This document shows positions 13,421 through 17,830 of a stretch of 17,830 bases of DNA, piece by piece. The DNA is from Acidobacteriota bacterium (GTDB lineage Bacteria > Acidobacteriota > Blastocatellia > Pyrinomonadales > Pyrinomonadaceae): NCBI GenBank assembly GCA_029862725.1, contig JAOTWT010000012.1, positions 1-17,830 on the forward strand. The letters are read 5' to 3'. Position numbers and translations under genes: made by a program. The notes under the pieces were generated by a model, which was not told where the DNA came from, did not search any database, and was given only the letters and a program-made list of their open reading frames with translations. The stretch's first letter is position 1, and every line of letters starts with the position of its first letter.

Positions 13421-13929
13421 CTAAGTACTCTATGGAGCCAGACCGGTATCGGCAGCCAGTTCCAGTTTTTCCGGTAGACCGAATCGTTCAAGCGTCCGAT
13501 TTTCATTTCGAAACTCTTGAGGATCGCCGACGGCGGCAAATCCGAAGCATTTTCGTAGCAGGCGTGGTTGATGCATGGAAGCGGTTTGGCCGTTTGATGT
13601 ACAAGACAACCGACCCCTTTTTCAAAGAGCGGGCATGAATAGGTCGACGCAAAATCGGATTGCAGGGATTCAACCGCATGCTTGTTTCGCCTGATGACTC
13701 TCTCGCGAACCGTGGGGTCCAGCGCCGCTAAGGCATCCCGGATCGCGACGGCTGCGAGCTTCGAAATATGTACATTGACAAAATGCGCGTCGGTGCAGCA
13801 GCTCCCCTGTACGTCGCATGTCAGACAATCTTTTGCACGGAACTCGTAAGCCGCGCGGATCCGTCTGCTGAAGTTCTTCCGCAGTTTCTCCAAGGCCGCC
13901 AGACCCCTCTTTTCACTCCACGTTTTCAT
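13414..13929 (-). CDS. YkgJ-like cysteine-cluster protein (putative metal-binding)
   Basis: This encodes 171 aa. It has eight cysteines in two clusters: C35, C38, C44, C45 (CLTCDVQGSCC) and C99, C108, C119, C124 (CPLF...GCLVH...PCINHAC). The CxxC...CC then CP(L/F)...GC...PC layout matches the YkgJ family, annotated as zinc/iron-chelating cysteine-cluster proteins with unproven function. The N-terminal 30 residues are basic and helical, and the C-terminus is aromatic-rich (NWNWLPIPVWL). ATG 13929 is chosen over an upstream in-frame ATG (13953) because the protein then opens with MKTWSEK and is preceded by a purine-rich AGTAGGG. The TAA stop lies within the last unit of the 9-bp array, so the array runs directly from its 3' end. 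It is divergent from the bcp-like gene. Confidence 0.75.
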   Translation of the reverse strand: MKTWSEKRGLAALEKLRKNFSRRIRAAYEFRAKDCLTCDVQGSCCTDAHFVNVHISKLAAVAIRDALAALDPTVRERVIRRNKHAVESLQSDFASTYSCPLFEKGVGCLVHQTAKPLPCINHACYENASDLPPSAILKSFEMKIGRLNDSVYRKNWNWLPIPVWLHRVLSR

Positions 13930-14033
13930 AATCGGTACCCTACTTGTTATCATTACACCAATTCAAGTCAAAGGTCAGTTTGCCGGACCCTCACCCAGTA
14001 TTCCTGCGTCCGAGCAAGCTCACAGGAGGCACT

Positions 14034-14492
14034 ATGCTAAAAGAAGGTGATAAAGCGCCGTCGTTTAACGCAAAAGATCAGGACGGCAACAAGGTTAAAC
14101 TCTCGGATTACAAAGGCAAGCGGGTCGCGCTGTACTTCTATCCGCGCGACATGACGCCCGGCTGTACGAAGCAGGCGTGCTCCCTTCGCGATGGGTTTTC
14201 GGAACTCACAAAGAACAATATCGTGGTGCTCGGCGTTTCGACCGATGATGAAAAATCGCACCAGAAGTTTATTGGGAAACACGATCTTCCTTTCACCCTG
14301 ATTGCCGACATAGACCACGCGGTTGCCGAGAAATACGGTGTCTGGGTCGAAAAGAACATGTACGGCAAAAAGTACATGGGCATCAAGCGCACGACTTTTT
14401 TGGTAAACGAAGAGGGAAAAATCGCGACAATTATGAATAAGGTTAAGGTCGCCGAGCATGCCGAGGAGGTATTGAAAGCGTTTAACACTTAG
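14034..14492 (+). CDS. bcp: Bcp-type peroxiredoxin (thioredoxin-dependent thiol peroxidase)
   Basis: This encodes 152 aa, the normal Bcp/PrxQ length. The active-site motif is PRDMTPGCTKQACSLRD (37-53): the peroxidatic Cys is C44 within TPGCT and the likely resolving Cys is C49, five residues later as in two-cysteine PrxQ enzymes. Further family segments are VVLGVSTDDEKSHQKF and the C-terminal TTFLVNEEGKI. It reduces hydrogen peroxide and organic hydroperoxides in the cytoplasm using thioredoxin. A reading frame extends upstream to 13944, but AGGAGG at 14024-14029, four bases before ATG 14034, decides the start. The first ParA-like gene begins 16 bp after the stop, so these two genes are likely co-transcribed. 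Confidence 0.95.
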   Translation: MLKEGDKAPSFNAKDQDGNKVKLSDYKGKRVALYFYPRDMTPGCTKQACSLRDGFSELTKNNIVVLGVSTDDEKSHQKFIGKHDLPFTLIADIDHAVAEKYGVWVEKNMYGKKYMGIKRTTFLVNEEGKIATIMNKVKVAEHAEEVLKAFNT

Positions 14493-14508
14493 ATCGCGAA
14501 ACAACTGA

Positions 14509-15708
14509 ATGCCGAATTTACCCCCTAAACGAATTCGCTGGTCCGAACTGCTCGATGATTTGACCGATACTGACCGTAACAGGAGTATCGTTATCGAACG
14601 CACCACCGAGACGGAACGGATGGCGATTTTCTTGCTCCGCCGCGACAATTGGTCTGTGCGGTCGGTTTCCGGCGTCCAACGGGAATACAATCTCGAGCTA
14701 TTCAAATACCGGCGTCAGATCGCGGCTAAGGTGGTCAATCAAAGAAACAAAGTCTCACTCGGTCAGATCGAAAAGTTTATAGATTTTCTGTCGGGTGAAT
14801 CGTCCGCGGATTTCGACGGCGGCATCTGCATTTCCACCACCGGTTTTACAAGATCGGTCTACTCCTACCTTCGCGACGAGAATATCACCAACCTCAAACT
14901 GGCGATCCTCGAGGGCAGCGAACTCCACTGGAACTGTGAAGAGTTCGACCACGAAAAAGAACGTAACCGCTCGACATACATCGGAGTCTTCACATGCAAG
15001 GGCGGCGTCGGCAAAACCACCATCGCCGCTCACCTGGCAGGCGCGTTCGCTTTGAACGGCTACGACGTCAGCCTCGTTGACCTCGACCGCCAGCGGAACA
15101 TGCAGAAATTGCTTGGCAAGGGCGTTTATTTGCCACCCGCGGGCGGCCGGAAGGGTGCCCGGATCGACGTCATCATACCGGGTGAAACCAACGGGACAAG
15201 TGACCGGAAAACGAAGTTTGTGATCTGCGACTGTAACCCTGAGTTTGACGGCAACCCAACCGGATTTCTACGTCGTTTTGACTATTGCATTGTTCCCACT
15301 TCTTTAAGCCCCCTTGGGATCAACAAGAACGCGGATGTGATAAAACGGACATTTGACCTGATCCGGAAGGAAAACACCAAGGCCCAATTGTTTGTGCTCA
15401 TAAACGGACTCCAATCAGAGGAGAAGAAACGTAATCATCTTTTGAACCAGGTGCTCAAGACCGAGTTCGAAGCGCTGTCAAACAAGGATTCGCGCTGTCG
15501 CTACGTCGATCCCGACGAAGTAGCCATCCGGTTTAGCAAACAGCTTCTTTACTGGGGTTTTCATCTCTTTGACGGCACGTCCCCGACACTTGCCTTTCGC
15601 ACCTACGGCCGCTATTCGCATCCTCGTATGGATTTCCTAAAGCTTGTCGATTATCTCGAGAGGCATACGGACATCGAAAACGACAGATCCGTTGCGGCGC
15701 GCTTCTGA
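14509..15708 (+). CDS. ParA/MinD-like ATPase with N-terminal Mrr-like domain, copy 1
   Basis: This encodes 399 aa. The C-terminal two-thirds is a deviant-Walker P-loop ATPase: CKGGVGKTT (163-171) with the signature lysine K164, VSLVDLD (188-193) and a Walker B strand FVICDCNPE. The segment after VDLD reads RQRN where ParA proteins usually have PQ(G/S)N; copy 2 keeps PQQN. Residues about 35-145 are an additional domain: ERMAIFLLRR..W, then YNLELF (60-65), IAAKVV (71-76), GGICISTTGFTRSVYSYLRDENI and LKLAILEG. This order resembles Mrr-type restriction-endonuclease-like domains (E63, K74), but the usual acidic or Gln residue two before the lysine is Ala, so cleavage is unlikely. The distal region holds AIRFSKQLLYWGFHLFDG. 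ParA-like ATPases move or position cargo by ATP-dependent dimerisation. No ParB-like partner is adjacent. The ATPase call is firm, the N-domain call moderate. Confidence 0.85.
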   Translation: MPNLPPKRIRWSELLDDLTDTDRNRSIVIERTTETERMAIFLLRRDNWSVRSVSGVQREYNLELFKYRRQIAAKVVNQRNKVSLGQIEKFIDFLSGESSADFDGGICISTTGFTRSVYSYLRDENITNLKLAILEGSELHWNCEEFDHEKERNRSTYIGVFTCKGGVGKTTIAAHLAGAFALNGYDVSLVDLDRQRNMQKLLGKGVYLPPAGGRKGARIDVIIPGETNGTSDRKTKFVICDCNPEFDGNPTGFLRRFDYCIVPTSLSPLGINKNADVIKRTFDLIRKENTKAQLFVLINGLQSEEKKRNHLLNQVLKTEFEALSNKDSRCRYVDPDEVAIRFSKQLLYWGFHLFDGTSPTLAFRTYGRYSHPRMDFLKLVDYLERHTDIENDRSVAARF

Positions 15709-15938
15709 GCATTTTTGTTTCAAAGGTGCATCCAGCCTTAAACGCCGTAGTGGCTCCCTTCAATTTCGAAATTCAGCAAAATAGCCCCTTTTAATTGGCC
15801 TTTTTTGTGGAAGTCCTGGTCAATTCAGGTTTTTTAACATTTAGACGAAAAAGAGAAGGTTAAAAATAGTCTTTTCATATTGCGCCTTGTGAGCTAAGAT
15901 TGGGGGCAAGAAGAGCACATTGAGCCGAAATCAGATTT

Positions 15939-15965
15939 GAGTTTCAAAAATTGGTTTTGAAACTC
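15939..15965. promoter_or_regulatory. perfect 11-bp stem palindrome (operator- or centromere-like)
   Basis: GAGTTTCAAAA (15939-15949) and TTTTGAAACTC (15955-15965) are perfect inverted copies around a 5-nt centre. Outside it, GCACA and TGTGC (near 15915 and 15975) and GCC/GGC also pair, extending the symmetry. There is no T-tract after it. It lies 116 bp upstream of the second ParA-like gene and could be a protein-binding site or an RNA hairpin. Confidence 0.55.
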
Positions 15966-16020
15966 AGGCGCATTGTGCAGTTTCGACCCTCATTTAGTGC
16001 ATTCGGAGAGCGGTACATAA

Positions 16021-16041
16021 GAATCCTAACGAATTAGGTTC
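16021..16041 (+). promoter_or_regulatory. stem-loop in the leader of ParA-like copy 2
   Basis: GAAtCCTAA pairs with TTAGGTTC around a CGAA loop, with one bulged T. It ends 40 bp before the start codon at 16081 and could affect translation or bind a regulator. Confidence 0.35.
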
Positions 16042-16080
16042 TTGATGTTCCGATCTTTCCATTGTAGGAAGCCCCCCCTG

Positions 16081-17289
16081 ATGATGAATTCACCGCCGAA
16101 AAAGAGTACGTACCGTGAAATGCTCAACGGTAACGCCGTGAACGGCCCGACGCGGCGGCCGGCTCCGGGTGAATCGACGGATGCTGAGCGGATTGCGATT
16201 TTCATCCTTCGCAAGCAGGAATGGAGCGTACGTCCGACGATGATCAAAAAGGATTTTAATCTGGAACTGTTTCGTCCGGGCCAGCATGTGGCAGTCAAGA
16301 TCTTTGACGGCAAAGAAAGGGTGGGTCTATCCGAAATAGAGCATTTTATCGATTGTGTATCAATTTCGCCGCAGCAGTTTACGGGCGGTATCTGCATTTC
16401 GACCGCCGGTTTTACTCCTTCTGTGTATGCTTTTCTGCGAAATGAGCAAATCACCAATCTCAAGCTCGCGATGCTCAAGGGTTCAAAATTGATCTGGAAC
16501 TGCGAGGAGGTCGACAGGGAAGACGAAAGCAGCCGCTCGACATTCATTGGGGTGTTCACCTGCAAGGGAGGAGTCGGAAAGACGACGATCTCAGCGCACC
16601 TTGCAGGCGCGCTTGCGCTGAATGGGTACGATGTTAGTCTGGTCGATCTAGATCCCCAGCAAAATTTGATGAAACTTCTTGGAAAGGGCGTCTATTTGCC
16701 TTCAAGGACGGGGGGAACACAGGGATCCAGGATTGATGTCGGGAATGCGAACACGTGGCGCCAGGGAACAAACCGCCGAACGAGATACGTCGTATGCGAC
16801 TGCAATCCCGAGTTTGAGATGAACCCGGCTGAGTTCCTGCGGCGATTTGATCATTGTATCGTTCCAACCAATCTGAGTCCGCTGGGAATTAACAAGAATG
16901 CGGATGTGATCAAGCGCACGTTTGACCTCATTAGAAAGGCCAATACGAACGCCGAACTCTTTGTACTGATCAACGGCCTTATGGCCGATGAGGTCAAACG
17001 CAACGAGCTTCTTGCCGAGGGCTTGAGAAAGCAGTTTGAGTCGTTGAGCATGCACGACCCAAAGGTACATTTTATTGATCCTACTGAAGTTGCGATCAGA
17101 TTTAGCAAGCAGCTTCTTTACTGGGGGATACACCTTTTTGACGGCGGTGTCCCGACTCTCGGATTTCGCAGGTTCGGCAAGTATTCATATCCCCGGATGG
17201 ATTTTCTCAAACTCGTGGACTATCTCGAAAGCCGCGAGCAACTTCGTATCAAAACGGGGCCTGCTGGCATGGTACGTGCGGTCCGTTGA
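16081..17289 (+). CDS. ParA/MinD-like ATPase with N-terminal Mrr-like domain, copy 2
   Basis: This encodes 402 aa and is a paralogue of the upstream ATPase. From STFIGVF to GVYLP, 48 of 55 residues are identical. It has CKGGVGKTT (161-169) with K162, VDLDPQQN (188-195, canonical proline present) and Walker B VVCDCNPE. The N-terminal domain keeps FNLELF (E62) and VAVKIF (K73), again with Ala in place of the middle acidic or Gln residue, followed by GGICISTAGFTPSVYAFLRNEQI. Shared C-terminal segments are SPLGINKNADVIKRTFDLIRK and AIRFSKQLLYWG. The N- and C-termini and the VYLP-to-Walker-B linker vary most. ATG 16081 (or 16084) follows an AGGAAG at 16066-16071; an in-frame TTG at 16042 is disfavoured because it runs through the leader stem-loop region. 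Nothing resembling ParB follows. Confidence 0.85.
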   Translation: MMNSPPKKSTYREMLNGNAVNGPTRRPAPGESTDAERIAIFILRKQEWSVRPTMIKKDFNLELFRPGQHVAVKIFDGKERVGLSEIEHFIDCVSISPQQFTGGICISTAGFTPSVYAFLRNEQITNLKLAMLKGSKLIWNCEEVDREDESSRSTFIGVFTCKGGVGKTTISAHLAGALALNGYDVSLVDLDPQQNLMKLLGKGVYLPSRTGGTQGSRIDVGNANTWRQGTNRRTRYVVCDCNPEFEMNPAEFLRRFDHCIVPTNLSPLGINKNADVIKRTFDLIRKANTNAELFVLINGLMADEVKRNELLAEGLRKQFESLSMHDPKVHFIDPTEVAIRFSKQLLYWGIHLFDGGVPTLGFRRFGKYSYPRMDFLKLVDYLESREQLRIKTGPAGMVRAVR

Positions 17290-17390
17290 CTCAAGGTTCT
17301 ACTAGACAAATCGGCTGCGAGTAGATAATCTTCTCACCTACCCATTTTCGCAAGATCCCCAAATTATTAATTTTCTTTCGGAGGAAAGTA

Positions 17391-17830
17391 ATGTCGAAGT
17401 TTTTGTCATTTGTTTTGACGTGTGTGCTCGTGTGTGTATCAGGTCCATCCATTCTTGCGGACCAGATTGTCTTGAAAAATGGTGACCGGATCACCGGTAA
17501 GATTCTAAAAAAGGACGGCGACAAGATAATCATTGAAACGGAAAGTGCCGGCACGGTATCGATACTTTGGTCTGCCGTTGAATCGATAACAGCGGATGAG
17601 CCTGTGAATCTCGAACTCTCCGATGGCCAGGTGATCAAAGGCACGATGGCGTCCAAGGCCGAAGAAAAAGTGGAGGTCGCGACCCGCGACGCGGGAACCA
17701 TCGAAATTGAGCGTTCAAGTATCCAGGTGGTGCGAAATGAAACAGAGCAGGCAGCATACGAAGCCGAGCAGGAAAGGCTCCTATATCCGGGCTTTACCGA
17801 TCTTTGGGCAGGTTCGATCGACGCTGGTTT
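17391..17830 (+). CDS. DUF481-type outer-membrane protein, 5' part only
   Basis: The visible 146 codons begin with a signal peptide (MSKFLSFVLTCVLVCVSG..., cleavage probably near ILA-DQ). They continue with two tandem short beta repeats, DQIVLKNGDRITGKIL and NLELSDGQVIKGTM, each followed by an acidic/Ile-Val segment (VSILWSAVESI, TIEIERSSIQVV). This is the usual N-terminal region of DUF481 (YdiY-like) proteins, whose C-terminal part is an outer-membrane beta barrel; here the barrel would start near the window edge. The start ATG 17391 has a clear GGAGGA (17380-17385) five bases upstream. The gene runs off the end of the window, so the DUF481 assignment rests on the N-terminus alone. Confidence 0.7.
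   Translation, partial: MSKFLSFVLTCVLVCVSGPSILADQIVLKNGDRITGKILKKDGDKIIIETESAGTVSILWSAVESITADEPVNLELSDGQVIKGTMASKAEEKVEVATRDAGTIEIERSSIQVVRNETEQAAYEAEQERLLYPGFTDLWAGSIDAG

Larger units (their letters stand above)
15709..16080. other. 372-bp spacer between the two ParA-like genes
   Basis: No coding frame is evident. It is AT-richer than the flanking genes and holds a perfect 11-bp palindrome (15939-15965), a second stem-loop (16021-16041) and a weak promoter-like pair, TTTTCA (15872-15877) and TAAGAT (15895-15900), at 17-bp spacing. Copy 2 therefore probably has its own promoter and control region. Confidence 0.5.

Noticed and set aside
12950..13638. Long open frames on both strands across the 9-bp array (for example repeated Phe-Ala-Asp/Asn, Leu-Cys-Arg, Leu-Gln-Thr and Ala-Lys-Ser proteins)
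   Set aside because: A 9-bp unit without stop codons keeps several frames open at once. The translations are pure repeats, start without ribosome sites, and overlap the terminator and a real gene.
14037..14705. Minus-strand 222-aa frame opposite bcp and the ParA-like gene
   Set aside because: It spans two genes with strong family motifs on the plus strand and its translation resembles nothing.
14509..17289. Standard chromosomal or plasmid parABS locus
   Set aside because: No ParB-like gene, no parS-like 16-bp palindromes and no replication genes are seen; two ParA-like genes with an extra domain do not fit.

Overview
The window most resembles a chromosomal segment from Acidobacteriota, probably class Blastocatellia (Pyrinomonadaceae-like). 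This is an inference from gene style. Pointers are a secreted protein with a PKD-like region plus an 'FDEFG/NEFGEL...VNGG...WIVPAGA' tail, a stand-alone four-helix-bundle protein, a secreted CBM9-like protein, a DUF1844 protein, and intergenic regions rich in short degenerate repeats. No rRNA, tRNA, CRISPR array, transposase or phage gene was seen.

Layout. Positions 1-1305 hold a DUF1232 protein and a putative molybdenum-carrier (SLOG/YpsA-like) protein. Positions 1345-4772 are two tandem SulP anion transporters in one operon; the second ends exactly where the convergent mazG begins to terminate (back-to-back stop codons). Positions 4773-8755 are a minus-strand run: mazG, ribF, a PhnP-like metallo-beta-lactamase-fold hydrolase, a four-helix-bundle protein and a DUF1844 protein. 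Positions 9116-11828 carry a UbiB/AarF-type atypical kinase and a secreted CBM9-like protein on the plus strand, separated by a family of 36-bp repeats that also has an inverted copy. Positions 11982-13929 carry two minus-strand genes (a secreted hypothetical and a cysteine-cluster YkgJ-like protein) around a 787-bp gene-free stretch. That stretch holds a compact inverted-repeat element, a likely small RNA with its own terminator, and a 34-unit 9-bp minisatellite. Positions 14034-17289 carry a Bcp-type peroxiredoxin and two tandem ParA-like ATPases with an unusual N-terminal domain. The window ends inside a DUF481-type outer-membrane protein gene.

Most interesting. (1) The two ParA-like ATPases (14509-15708, 16081-17289) share an N-terminal domain that looks to me like an Mrr/restriction-endonuclease-like fold lacking its central catalytic acid. 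No ParB is next to them, and a strong palindrome lies between them. This is the best candidate for an undescribed system. (2) A 9-bp repeat family occurs as one perfectly phased 34-unit array that reverses orientation after unit 10, and as small degenerate clusters in four other intergenic gaps of the window, two of them directly upstream of start codons. (3) Several other structured non-coding elements (5638-5709, 12733-12843, 12977-13100) lie between otherwise ordinary housekeeping genes.
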